Origin: Clostridia bacterium
Lineage (GTDB): Bacteria; Bacillota; Clostridia; Oscillospirales; Acutalibacteraceae
NCBI GenBank assembly: GCA_030526115.1
Contig: JAUNDK010000008.1
Coordinates: 1 to 58,548 of the forward strand
Reading direction: 5' to 3'
Length of the DNA: 58,548 bases
Shown: one piece after another, positions 42,725 through 50,850 of the stretch
Layout: the number at the start of each line of letters is the position of its first letter
Position numbering within the stretch: the first letter of the stretch is position 1
Notes under the pieces: model-generated
What the model was told of the DNA's origin: nothing
Databases searched by the model: none
What the model saw: the letters and a program-made list of their open reading frames with translations, nothing else
Made by a program: the position numbers and the translations under genes

Positions 42725-43270
42725 TCACAGTTTTCCTGTTTTGATGAGCGCATATGCCTTGAGTATGCCAACCTGAGTTTTGCTGTCGGGAATCTCGTTA
42801 TTAAGAACCATATCAACAGCCTTTTCAATCGGCACTCTGTCAACCTCAAGGAATTCGCCCTCGTCCAGCTTCTGCTTTGTGTACTCTGTTATTCTTGTCG
42901 CCCATATTCTGATTATCTCTCCGCAGTAAGCAGGAGTAGGATACAGATTTCCGAGAAAAACATAATCCTCGGATTTTGTTCCCGTTTCCTCCAGCTGTTC
43001 ACGCTTTATTGCCTCAAGCGGATCTTCACCTTTCTCGAGCTTGCCTGCAGGAAGCTCTGTGAGTATCTCTTTATACGGATATCTGAACTGTCTGACAAGA
43101 AGTACTTCGTCTTTCTCTGTGAGCGCTACAACGCATACTCCTCCGTTGTGGTCGATAACCTCTCTTATGGACTTTGAGCCGTCCTCCAGTTCTATGTCAT
43201 CCACATGAACATCTATTATTCTGCCCTTGAATATATCTTTTCTCGCTAAGGTTTTCTCTGTAAGTTCCAT
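42725..43270 (-). CDS. ADP-ribose pyrophosphatase (NudF-like Nudix hydrolase)
   Basis: 181 residues from the ATG at 43270, placed eight bases after AAGGAG; an in-frame GTG three codons earlier overlaps that site. The NudF-type order is visible: IDVHVDDIELEDGSKSIREV, then VLLVRQFRYPYKEILTELPA and the Nudix box GKLEKGEDPLEAIKREQLEE followed by TG, then FLGNLYPTPAYCGE. NudF-type enzymes hydrolyse ADP-ribose to AMP and ribose-5-phosphate. It has its own promoter, divergent from the lipoprotein gene. Confidence 0.93.
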   Translation of the reverse strand: MELTEKTLARKDIFKGRIIDVHVDDIELEDGSKSIREVIDHNGGVCVVALTEKDEVLLVRQFRYPYKEILTELPAGKLEKGEDPLEAIKREQLEETGTKSEDYVFLGNLYPTPAYCGEIIRIWATRITEYTKQKLDEGEFLEVDRVPIEKAVDMVLNNEIPDSKTQVGILKAYALIKTGKL

Positions 43271-43299
43271 AAATCGCACTCCTTAAATTTGATACTTAC

Positions 43300-43327
43300 A
43301 TTATATACCGTATTTATTCATAGTCAA
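43300..43327 (-). promoter_or_regulatory. Promoter of NudF-like gene
   Basis: On the minus strand TTGACT (43327-43322), a 16-base spacer and a perfect TATAAT (43305-43300). Confidence 0.75.
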
Positions 43328-43337
43328 AACAATTTGG

Positions 43338-43366
43338 TTGAATTGTTCATAAAACTGTGATAAAAT
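43338..43366 (+). promoter_or_regulatory. Promoter of lipoprotein gene
   Basis: TTGAAT (43338-43343), a 17-base spacer and TAAAAT (43361-43366), back-to-back with the NudF-like promoter. Confidence 0.6.
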
Positions 43367-43472
43367 CATTAAGACTTTAAATAAATCTTATAAAACAAAC
43401 GGTTTAATCACAGAGATTTCACAAAGTCAGCTTATTATATAATTAAAAGACTTGCAAAGAAGGTTCACACAA

Positions 43473-44132
43473 ATGAAATTTGATTTAGTAAAGAAAATAC
43501 TCGCATCTGTTGCCGCATGTGCAATGATTGCATCCATGACAGCATGTTCATCAAAAGATACTGCCGTAATCGGCGGTGCCGATGGTCCTACAGAAATAGT
43601 CATAACAGATGAAGAAAGCTCTGCGGATGCTGTTGCAGAAAACAGCGCCGAAGAATCCACAGAAGTTTCTGCCGAAGATACTGTTGACCCTGACGATATA
43701 AGCAATTACATTCCGAAGCCACAGGCAGGCGATGATGATTTCTATGCACTTTTCAAGACAAATGATATAGATGCGGATTATCTCGAAACATCAAAGACAG
43801 CAACCGCCGCCGTTGCGGGAATTCGTGCCGGCAATGAGTGCGCCGAGAGATGGATGGCCCAGGTTCAGATTTCCCTCGATGAGCTTGATACTCTTGATGC
43901 TTCCGTAGCCGAAGAGCAGAGAAAATCTCAGGAAAACTGGGAAAAGACCCTCGACAAAAAGCGTGACGCAGCGAAAGAGAACCTCACCACTCAGGGTTCT
44001 GTTCAGAACATAGAGATGGCATTTAATGTTATGCTCCTTTACAGAGAACGTGCCGCAGAGGTACTCTACGAGGTTTACAAGCTGAATGGCGAAGTTAATG
44101 TAACAGCAGGCACAGGCGAAGCTGTGGGCTGA
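43473..44132 (+). CDS. Lipoprotein with IGGADGPT motif, function unknown
   Basis: 219 residues from the ATG at 43473, which follows AAGAAGG. A lipoprotein signal peptide (FDLVKKILASVAACAMIASM) ends in the lipobox MTAC with Cys25. Thirteen residues later comes IGGADGPTEIVI, then an acidic Ser/Glu/Asp-rich linker to about residue 75. The helical C-terminal half (NECAERWMAQVQ..., QENWEKTLDKKRDAAK, RERAAEVLYEVY) is faintly reminiscent of the LprI/DUF1311 lysozyme-inhibitor pattern, but this is weak. It should be anchored on the outer face of the membrane. Confidence 0.75.
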   Translation: MKFDLVKKILASVAACAMIASMTACSSKDTAVIGGADGPTEIVITDEESSADAVAENSAEESTEVSAEDTVDPDDISNYIPKPQAGDDDFYALFKTNDIDADYLETSKTATAAVAGIRAGNECAERWMAQVQISLDELDTLDASVAEEQRKSQENWEKTLDKKRDAAKENLTTQGSVQNIEMAFNVMLLYRERAAEVLYEVYKLNGEVNVTAGTGEAVG

Positions 44133-44149
44133 AATCGAAAATTTTACTG

Positions 44150-44177
44150 CAGACCCGTAAATCGGGTCTGTTTTTTC
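44150..44177 (+). terminator. Rho-independent terminator after lipoprotein gene
   Basis: CAGACCCG (44150-44157) pairs with CGGGTCTG (44163-44170), followed by TTTTTTC. Confidence 0.85.
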
Positions 44178-44294
44178 TTTTCTAAAGGTGTATAATAAAA
44201 TATATATTCTGATATTGCAGGAAGATTAAAGAAAATCGCAAAACTTTCAACATCACACCGGCTTAAAGTTGAAAACTTTTAGGGAGGTAAAATC

Positions 44295-44735
44295 ATGGAA
44301 GAAAATGTAATCTCAAGACTGACATCAAAGGACGATAAATCTGCATGTGCATTTGCGGATATGATAATCAGAGAGAGCAGAGACAGCGATAAATGGTTCG
44401 GATACTTCGATGTTTTTGCTTCGCTGTTGAATCATTCCAACTCATTTGTCAGAAACAGAGCATTTTATGTCCTCGCCGCAAATGTTCGGTGGGATGACGA
44501 TAACCGTTTTGAAAACATCCTGCCGGAATTTTTGAAACACATAACAGACGAAAAGCCCATAAGCGCAAGACAGTGTGTGAAAGCCCTCAAAGAAGCAGGC
44601 GAGAGCAAACCGGCATATATACCGGATATTATTGCCGCCCTTGATAATGCGGATTTATCGAAATACAAGGACAGCATGCGTCCGCTTATTGAAAAAGATA
44701 TACTGAATACCAAGAAAGCTCTGACTGACTTATGA
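44295..44735 (+). CDS. HEAT-repeat-like small helical protein
   Basis: A 146-residue all-helical protein. Segments such as WFGYFDVFASLLNHSNSFVRNRAFYVLAAN and PISARQCVKALKEAGESKPAY have the helix-turn-helix spacing of HEAT/armadillo-like repeats. It has a strong site (AGGGAGG) seven to eight bases before the ATG. Its stop overlaps the start of the GNAT gene, so the two are translated together. Close relatives are, as I recall, annotated loosely as SufBD-like, which the sequence does not support. Function unknown, perhaps a protein-binding partner of the acetyltransferase. Confidence 0.7.
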   Translation: MEENVISRLTSKDDKSACAFADMIIRESRDSDKWFGYFDVFASLLNHSNSFVRNRAFYVLAANVRWDDDNRFENILPEFLKHITDEKPISARQCVKALKEAGESKPAYIPDIIAALDNADLSKYKDSMRPLIEKDILNTKKALTDL

Positions 44736-45187
44736 TAATACGTAAATACAGACCTTCCGATATTAACGAAATATATCAGCTCTTTTATGACACCGTTCAC
44801 AGTATAAATCTCGGTGATTACACAGAGGAACAGGTGAACGCATGGGCAGACGGAAACATGGATGAAAACAGATGGAACAGATCTTTCCTTGAGCACAAAA
44901 CTTTCGTTGCCGTCATTGATGATACTATAGTCGGCTTCGGTGACATTGAGAACACAGGTCACCTTGACAGGCTCTATGTTCATAAAGATTTTCAGCACAG
45001 GGGAATAGCTACGGCCATTTGCGATAAACTCGAAACTGTTTTTGACACAGATACAGTATTCACAGAAGCCAGCATAACCGCAAAACCTTTCTTTGAGAAG
45101 CGTGGGTACAGGGTGATATATGAACAGCAGGTGGAACGCCACGGCGTAAAGATGACAAACTATCGCATGAGTAAAATTCTCATTTAA
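44732..45187 (+). CDS. GNAT family N-acetyltransferase
   Basis: A 151-residue acetyltransferase: MIIRKYRPSDINEIYQLFYD at the N-terminus, VGFGDIENTGHLDRLYVHKDFQHRGIATAI as the acetyl-CoA-binding motif, and ASITAKPFFEKRGYRVIYEQ near the end. It resembles the YafP-type group. It overlaps the helical-repeat gene by four bases (ATGA). Substrate unknown. Confidence 0.9.
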   Translation: MIIRKYRPSDINEIYQLFYDTVHSINLGDYTEEQVNAWADGNMDENRWNRSFLEHKTFVAVIDDTIVGFGDIENTGHLDRLYVHKDFQHRGIATAICDKLETVFDTDTVFTEASITAKPFFEKRGYRVIYEQQVERHGVKMTNYRMSKILI

Positions 45188-45321
45188 TGATTATTTGTAG
45201 ATAAAATAATGAGACACGTCATGTCCCATTGTGTTTTCATACCGGAATGCGCCTTTCATGTCCTGTTTTTTCCTTTTGAATTACGGTATATTCATTTCAG
45301 ACAAGGAGGTCGACAGAAAAA

Positions 45322-45849
45322 ATGGATTTGGTTAAAATCGGTGGTTTCATTAAGGAACTCAGAAAAGAAAAAGCTCTCACTCAGGAGCAGCTTGCGGAAA
45401 AATTCAGCGTTGCAAGACGAACTGTATCCCGTTGGGAGACAGGCTCCAATATGCCTGACATGGATATACTTATTGAAATGGCTGATTTCTTTGAAGTCGA
45501 TCTTCGTGAATTACTTGACGGAGAAAGGAAAAACAATAAGATGAATCAGGAAATGAAAGAGACCGTATTAAAGGTAGCGGAGTACACAGGCGACAGCAAA
45601 AAGAGAATGGCAAAAATGGTTCTTTTATACTTTGTTGTCGGAATTATATCTCTCATCGCACATGAGGTGATAGTATTTTCGGAACTGCCATCGACTTTCC
45701 TCACAGGTTTCCTTGAGGGTATGACCATGAGTATAACTTTTGTGTCAATGTTAATCGGCATACTGTTTGTAACGGGAAAACTCGAGCAGGTTCATTCTTT
45801 CAAAAAGAGGTTAATCGGCAAAGAGGAAAAGCACGATGAAAAAGCATAA
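45322..45849 (+). CDS. XRE-type transcriptional regulator with C-terminal membrane segments
   Basis: A 175-residue protein with an N-terminal helix-turn-helix (residues about 6-62: IGGFIKELRKEKALTQEQLA, then VARRTVSRWETGSNMPD, ending LLDGE). Residues about 95-155 are two or three hydrophobic helices (MVLLYFVVGIISLIAHEVIV; MTMSITFVSMLIGILFVTG), making it a membrane-bound regulator. AGGAGG precedes the ATG. The next gene overlaps by 14 bases and codes for a tiny membrane protein, which may be its partner or modulator. The regulated genes are unknown. Confidence 0.85.
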   Translation: MDLVKIGGFIKELRKEKALTQEQLAEKFSVARRTVSRWETGSNMPDMDILIEMADFFEVDLRELLDGERKNNKMNQEMKETVLKVAEYTGDSKKRMAKMVLLYFVVGIISLIAHEVIVFSELPSTFLTGFLEGMTMSITFVSMLIGILFVTGKLEQVHSFKKRLIGKEEKHDEKA

Positions 45850-46018
45850 TATAAAATGCTGTGCAAGAATAGCACTTGCCCTGCTGGGTGTGGCATTCGT
45901 CATTATCAGTATGTATACAGAATCGGAACACTCATATTTCTTAATTGCAGGACTTGGCTGCATAGATATTGCACTTATTATCAATGCAGTAGAGAACAGG
46001 AAAAAGAACAAGACATAA
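45836..46018 (+). CDS. Small membrane protein
   Basis: A 60-residue protein with two hydrophobic helices (ALALLGVAFVIISMY; YFLIAGLGCIDIALIINAV) between a basic N-terminus (MKKHNIKCC) and a basic C-terminus (ENRKKNKT). GAGG lies nine bases before its ATG, inside the end of the regulator gene, so translation is coupled. A terminator follows immediately. No family was recognised. Confidence 0.65.
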   Translation: MKKHNIKCCARIALALLGVAFVIISMYTESEHSYFLIAGLGCIDIALIINAVENRKKNKT

Positions 46019-46022
46019 AAAG

Positions 46023-46052
46023 AGGTCGCATCGTTTTGGTGCGACCTTTCTT
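46023..46052 (+). terminator. Rho-independent terminator after small membrane protein
   Basis: AGGTCGCA (46023-46030) pairs with TGCGACCT (46040-46047), followed by TTCTT. Confidence 0.75.
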
Positions 46053-46079
46053 GATAGCAGTAAAAATGAGTGATATAAT
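46051..46079 (+). promoter_or_regulatory. Promoter of U32-like gene
   Basis: TTGATA (46051-46056), a 17-base spacer and a perfect TATAAT (46074-46079). Confidence 0.75.
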
Positions 46080-46110
46080 TCATATTATATTTAAGCAAAG
46101 GGGAAACCAC

Positions 46111-47007
46111 ATGGATAAAAAGGCATACTACCACCTTCCCGGTTTATTTGAGTTTTATGAGCTGTATAAAGTTTTTCTTCCGCTTTATCGTGACCACAGA
46201 GAATGGTTCTATGAGTGGTGCGAGATAGGCTCTGTCTACGGCTCTCCTGCGGACTGCCTGTGGGGCGGTGGGCGTGTGGGTTTTGGTGACGATGACTCAC
46301 AAAAAGTCCTGCGACTTATGGATGAATACGGTATTTCCCCGAGGCTCACTTTCAGTAACTCATTGATTCGTGAAGAACATCTCTCCGACTATAAATGCAA
46401 TTATCTTTGCCGACTTTTCGAGCAGAGCAAAGTTAAAAGCGGTGTGATAATTTACTCAGATTTACTGCTCGATTATATCAAGGAGCATTACCCAGGTCTT
46501 TATTTTGTATCATCCACCACAAAGGTGCTGACAGACTTTGATGAATTCCTCGCTGAAGTTAAAAGGGAAGACTTTAAGTATGTTGTACCTGATTTCCGCC
46601 TGAACAAAACCTTTGATAAACTTATCTCTTTAAGTAAAAGCGAAAAGGACAAAGTGGAATTTCTCTGTAATGAATGCTGTTCCTTTTACTGCAGGGACCG
46701 CAGGGCATGTTATGAAAATGTAAGCCGTAAAAATCTCGGCGAAAATGTCAATGACCACATCTGTAAAATGGACAGTTCCGCGGAAGGATACAGATTCTCG
46801 AAAGCCATGCTTAACCCGGGGTTCATCGGTATAAAGGATATTGTGGAAAAATATCTGCCCATGGGATTCAGCAATTTCAAAATTGAGGGCAGAGGTCTCG
46901 GCTCTGCTATGGTGCTGGAATTTCTGCTTTATTACATGGTAAAACCTGAATATCAGATTAATGTCAGGGAAGAAATCTACCTTGATGCCATGCTGGATAT
47001 ATTTTAA
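46111..47007 (+). CDS. Peptidase U32/UbiU-like TIM-barrel protein (tentative)
   Basis: 298 residues from the ATG at 46111, which follows AAAGGGG; the frame is open further upstream but overlaps a terminator and promoter. The middle has barrel-like strands (SPRLTFSNSLIRE, GVIIYSDLLLDYI, YFVSSTTKVLTD, FKYVVPDFRLN). A Cys cluster follows (FLCNECCSFYCRDRRACYENV, then CKMDS), and near the end are NPGFIGIKDIVEKYLPMGFS and FKIEGRGL. The CNExC...C...Y cluster and the PxxIxxxDxxxYxxxGxxxFKIxGR pattern are what one sees in peptidase-U32/UbiU-type proteins, where the Cys residues hold an Fe-S cluster. The call is tentative; substrate unknown. Confidence 0.5.
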   Translation: MDKKAYYHLPGLFEFYELYKVFLPLYRDHREWFYEWCEIGSVYGSPADCLWGGGRVGFGDDDSQKVLRLMDEYGISPRLTFSNSLIREEHLSDYKCNYLCRLFEQSKVKSGVIIYSDLLLDYIKEHYPGLYFVSSTTKVLTDFDEFLAEVKREDFKYVVPDFRLNKTFDKLISLSKSEKDKVEFLCNECCSFYCRDRRACYENVSRKNLGENVNDHICKMDSSAEGYRFSKAMLNPGFIGIKDIVEKYLPMGFSNFKIEGRGLGSAMVLEFLLYYMVKPEYQINVREEIYLDAMLDIF

Positions 47008-47013
47008 ATAACA

Positions 47014-47053
47014 AACCCTCTGCCATTACACTTGTACACTGTGGCAGAGGGTT
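47014..47053. terminator. Bidirectional terminator
   Basis: AACCCTCTGCCA (47014-47025) pairs perfectly with TGGCAGAGGGTT (47042-47053) between convergent genes; TTTTAC follows on the plus strand and TGTTATTTAAAA on the minus strand. Confidence 0.8.
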
Positions 47054-47072
47054 GTTTTACTGTATTAAATTT

Positions 47073-48632
47073 TTAGAAAAGCTCTGTGGCTTTCTTTTCC
47101 ACATCAAATGCCTTCTTATAATTTGCAAGGAAGCTGTTAAAGCCTTCTATGTCAGCTTCATCTGCCATAAGGTTGGATGTTTTTGCATCGTGGAAAACCC
47201 TGTTGTCGAGGTAATCCGCAAGGCTTTCACACTCATTCTTATTGAGCATATATGCACAGAGAAGAGCCATGCCGTAAGGTCCGCCTTCGCCTGCTGTATC
47301 CATTACAGAAACAGGTGCACCGATAGCCGCTGAGAGCATTCTCTGACCTACACCCGGAGTCTTGAAGAAACCGCCGTGGCCGTAGAGTTTTTCAACTGTT
47401 ACCTTTTCTTCTCCGGTTAAGATATCGAGGCCGATTTTAAGTGTGGCAAGAGCTGAAAGCAGGTGAGAGCGCATAAAGTTTGCAAGGCTGAACTTTGCAT
47501 CGGGAGTTCTTAAGAACACCGGTCTGCCCTCGTCCATATCTGTTACACCTTCACCGCTGAAGTAGTTGTAGCTGAGTAAACCGCCACAATCCTTGTCACC
47601 CTCGAGAGCCTTGTTAAAGAGCTTTGTAAAGATTTCACCCTTATCAACATCGACACCGATTAAACCTGCGAACTCAGCAAAGATATTTACCCATGCGTTT
47701 ATATCGGATGTGCAGTTATTGCAGTGAACCATGGCAACCGCCGCACCTGCCGGGGTTGTAACCATGTCAATCTCACGATGAACTCCAAGGGCATGATCCG
47801 CAACGAGCATTGCAAAGTCGCTTGTACCTGCGGAAACATTACCTGTATTTACTCTTACGGAGTTAGTCGCTGTCATACCTGTTCCGGCATCACCCTCGCA
47901 TGGGGCAACCGGAATACCCGGCTTAAATTCACCTGTCGGGTCAAGGAATAATGCACCTTCCTCTGTGAGCTTTCCGCCGCATTCGCCTGCGCATACAACC
48001 TTAGGAAGTATATCACGGATTTTCCAGCTCTGACCTGATATTGCATCGAACTTATCGAGCATCTCCTGATTATAGTCGAGCTTATCGCTGTCAATCGGGA
48101 ACATACCTGAAGCTTCGCCTATGCCCATAAGCTTTTCGCCTGTCAACCTGTAGTGAATATATCCCGCAAGGGTGGTGAGCTGGGCAATCTCAGGAACATG
48201 GCTTTCTTTATTGAGAATTGCCTGATAGAGATGGGCAATGCTCCAGCGCTGTGGAATATTGAAATTAAACGCCTTGCTTAATTTCTCTGCGGCTTCGCCT
48301 GTCATGGTGTTTCTCCATGTGCGGAACTCCGCAAGCTGGTTTCCGTCTTTGTCAAACGGAAGATAACCGTGCATCATTGCGGATACACCAATGGCACCTG
48401 TTGTGGTCAGGTCCTCACCGAGTTTTGCCTTTACATCTGCCTTAAGCTCTGCAAAACAGGTCTGAACTCCTTTTACCACGAGGTCCATTGGGTAGGTCCA
48501 GATTCCGTCATGAAGCTGATTTTCCCACTCAAAACTGCCTGAAGCTATGGGCAGATGATTTTCGTCTATCATTACAGCCTTGATTCTTGTGGAACCAAGC
48601 TCGATTCCTATAGCTGTTTTTTCTAAATTCAT
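47073..48632 (-). CDS. FGGY-family carbohydrate kinase (ribulokinase/xylulokinase-like)
   Basis: A 519-residue sugar kinase. The N-terminal ATPase-fold start IGIELGSTRIKAVMIDE, VSAMMHGYLPFDKDGN, RWSIAHLYQAIL, the core GDAGTGMTATNSVRVNTGNV and the C-terminal LYGHGGFFKTPGVGQRMLSA belong to the FGGY family. The length and the GIELGSTRIKA start are closest to the group often annotated xylulokinase or ribulokinase in Lachnospiraceae. It is the last gene of the ABC importer operon, so it probably phosphorylates the imported sugar or its ketose isomer. No isomerase or epimerase is in the window, so the exact sugar cannot be fixed. Confidence 0.88.
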   Translation of the reverse strand: MNLEKTAIGIELGSTRIKAVMIDENHLPIASGSFEWENQLHDGIWTYPMDLVVKGVQTCFAELKADVKAKLGEDLTTTGAIGVSAMMHGYLPFDKDGNQLAEFRTWRNTMTGEAAEKLSKAFNFNIPQRWSIAHLYQAILNKESHVPEIAQLTTLAGYIHYRLTGEKLMGIGEASGMFPIDSDKLDYNQEMLDKFDAISGQSWKIRDILPKVVCAGECGGKLTEEGALFLDPTGEFKPGIPVAPCEGDAGTGMTATNSVRVNTGNVSAGTSDFAMLVADHALGVHREIDMVTTPAGAAVAMVHCNNCTSDINAWVNIFAEFAGLIGVDVDKGEIFTKLFNKALEGDKDCGGLLSYNYFSGEGVTDMDEGRPVFLRTPDAKFSLANFMRSHLLSALATLKIGLDILTGEEKVTVEKLYGHGGFFKTPGVGQRMLSAAIGAPVSVMDTAGEGGPYGMALLCAYMLNKNECESLADYLDNRVFHDAKTSNLMADEADIEGFNSFLANYKKAFDVEKKATELF

Positions 48633-48716
48633 AATACTATACCTCCCAGAGAGCTGCTGATATTTCTACTCTCCCTTATATATTTCCATTATATCAGCAT
48701 AAAATATAAGTTGCTA

Positions 48717-49763
48717 TTACTTTTTGTTTTTTCGTGCAAGAACTATACTCTGAATAAGGAGGAATATGCATATCATTGCCGCAACGGTGATATTTGTCCA
48801 CCATGCCTGGTCGAAACCGAGGGCGGCAACTATACGCTTGATAGTGTTTAATCCGAGTACACCGAAAAGTGTACCTATAAGATTTCCCACACCGCCTGTG
48901 AGGAGTGTACCGCCTATGATTGAAGATGCAATTGCGTTCATCTCATCACCTGCAGCATTGGCTACATCACCGCTGCCTACATGCAGGAAGTAAAGCAGTC
49001 CGCCTAAACCTGCCATGAGGCTGCACAGCACATGGGCGATAAACTTTGTTCTCTTTACATTTATACCGAGCATGTTTGCGCTCTGGCTGTTACCGCCGAC
49101 AGCGTAGAAATTACGGCCGAGTTTAGTCCAGCGAAGCACGCAGTAAAGTATGATAACCGTTACAAGAGCTATGATAACACCGGGCTCCACATAGGCAGGG
49201 ACATAATTGCCGAGCTTGTTGTATGATCCGAGACCGGGAACATTTACTCTTGCGTTCTTTACTGCGAGGAAACCCTCGTTTGTTACACGCACAGGCTCCT
49301 TGCTGACTATGGTGGTCATGCCCTTTGCAAAGAACAGTCCTGCAAGGGATACTATGAACGGCTGAATTTCAAGATAAGCCACAAGGAAACCCTGAACAAG
49401 ACCATAGGCAAGACCTATGCCGAGGGAAATTAGCACAACCTCGAAAATATTACCGTTGTACTTTTCAAGAAATACGGCACTGCACATACATACAAGGCAG
49501 GTAAGCTGACCTACGCTTATATCGATTCCGCCTGTTATCATGACTATGCTCATGCCTGATGCGAGAACGATAAGCGACGCATTGTTGTTGAGGATGTTCA
49601 TGAAGTTCTGGGGCTTCGTGAAACTTCCGCCGAGGAACACTATTGCACCGATATACATCAGGAAAAACGCTGCTATTGTGATAGTTAAGAGAAGGTTTGT
49701 GTCATTCATCTGCGGGCGGCTTTTCAGGCGTCCGTTTTTGTCTGTCTTAATTCCTTTTGGCAT
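48717..49763 (-). CDS. Sugar ABC transporter permease (YjfF-like)
   Basis: A 348-residue BPD_transp_2-type permease with about nine or ten hydrophobic segments. GMSIVMITGGIDISVGQLTCL, FLVAYLEIQPFIVSLAGLFF and NAIASSIIGGTLLTGGVGNL are family hallmarks. It is the second of two different permeases, as in the E. coli YtfT/YjfF galactofuranose importer. It starts one base before the end of the previous gene and precedes the kinase by 84 bases. Confidence 0.92.
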   Translation of the reverse strand: MPKGIKTDKNGRLKSRPQMNDTNLLLTITIAAFFLMYIGAIVFLGGSFTKPQNFMNILNNNASLIVLASGMSIVMITGGIDISVGQLTCLVCMCSAVFLEKYNGNIFEVVLISLGIGLAYGLVQGFLVAYLEIQPFIVSLAGLFFAKGMTTIVSKEPVRVTNEGFLAVKNARVNVPGLGSYNKLGNYVPAYVEPGVIIALVTVIILYCVLRWTKLGRNFYAVGGNSQSANMLGINVKRTKFIAHVLCSLMAGLGGLLYFLHVGSGDVANAAGDEMNAIASSIIGGTLLTGGVGNLIGTLFGVLGLNTIKRIVAALGFDQAWWTNITVAAMICIFLLIQSIVLARKNKK

Positions 49764-49764
49764 G

Positions 49765-50850
49765 TCACGAAACCTCCTTCTTTTCCTTTTTTACGAGGGG
49801 ATTTTTAAGCTTTGACATTTTCTCTCGAATATAAGGGGAGCTGAGTACTACCAAAAGTATAACTACAACTGCCTTGTATGCGGGAAGAGCTGTTGAAGGA
49901 ACATGATATTTATATAAAGTGGTTGTCAGGAACTGAATAACATAGGCACCGATTACAGAGCCTGTCAGATTGAACTTACCACCTGCCAGAGCGTTACCGC
50001 CGAGGGCAACCGCCAAAATGGCATCCATCTCAATGTTCTCCGCAATACGGGAATAGTTAATGCTTCCGCTTCTTGCTACACGAATGTAACCGGCAAAAGC
50101 AACGCACACACCGAGTATCACATAGGAGAGGAACTTGATAAACTGAGGATTGATACCGTTTAATCTTGAAGAACCGGAGTTGATTCCGACAGCCTGAGTG
50201 AAAAGTCCGAGAGTAGTGAATTTCAGAAGCAGCACAAATATTACTATAACCAGTATGGTTATGAATATGGATGTGGGAATCGGAACTCCGGGCAGGAATG
50301 TACCGGCATATTTGAATCTTAAATCGTTCATTATCGGAAGCTCATTCTTGTTAATCCATGCGGCTATGGAGCGTCCTGCAGTGAAGAGGATAAGTGTTGC
50401 AACCATGGGCTGAATTTTAAAATAAGCTACCAGTGCGCCGTTGAATGCACCAAAGCACATGGAAACAAGCACACAGACTAAAAAGCAGAGAATCAGCGGA
50501 GACTGTAATATATCCGCTGTGGTCTGTCCGCCACATGCCATGCGAAGCATTACGGAACCCGCAATGGCCATTGCGGCACCAACGGAGATATCCTGTCCAC
50601 CTGATGCGGCTGTTACCAATGTCATGCCTATTGAAAGTATGACAAGCTCTGATGCGTTATCAAGTACGGATATTATATTACCTGTGAGAACGCCGTTGCC
50701 AAGGCTGTTCTCCTTAATGGTTACGGCAAAAAAGCTGGGATCCATTATCAGGTTGAAAAGTACCAGAAGCAACAGTGCCAGAAGGGGAATGAACAGCTGA
50801 TGTCTTACCATTTTTTTGAAGAAACCGCCTTCGGATTTAGTTTTCATCAT
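49765..50850 (-). CDS. Sugar ABC transporter permease (YtfT-like)
   Basis: A 361-residue permease of the same family as its neighbour. ASELVILSIGMTLVTAASGG, QDISVGAAMAIAGSV, FNGALVAYFKIQPMVATLIL and EMDAILAVALGGNALAGGKF are visible. The TAASGGQDISVG segment is typical of YtfT-like rather than RbsC-like permeases. It overlaps the ATPase gene by four bases and forms a heterodimeric membrane channel with the 48717-49763 product. Confidence 0.92.
   Translation of the reverse strand: MMKTKSEGGFFKKMVRHQLFIPLLALLLLVLFNLIMDPSFFAVTIKENSLGNGVLTGNIISVLDNASELVILSIGMTLVTAASGGQDISVGAAMAIAGSVMLRMACGGQTTADILQSPLILCFLVCVLVSMCFGAFNGALVAYFKIQPMVATLILFTAGRSIAAWINKNELPIMNDLRFKYAGTFLPGVPIPTSIFITILVIVIFVLLLKFTTLGLFTQAVGINSGSSRLNGINPQFIKFLSYVILGVCVAFAGYIRVARSGSINYSRIAENIEMDAILAVALGGNALAGGKFNLTGSVIGAYVIQFLTTTLYKYHVPSTALPAYKAVVVILLVVLSSPYIREKMSKLKNPLVKKEKKEVS

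Noticed and set aside
45856..46110. Extension of the U32-like gene upstream to 45856
   Set aside because: It would overlap two other genes, a terminator and a consensus promoter; the ATG at 46111 has its own GGGG-type site.
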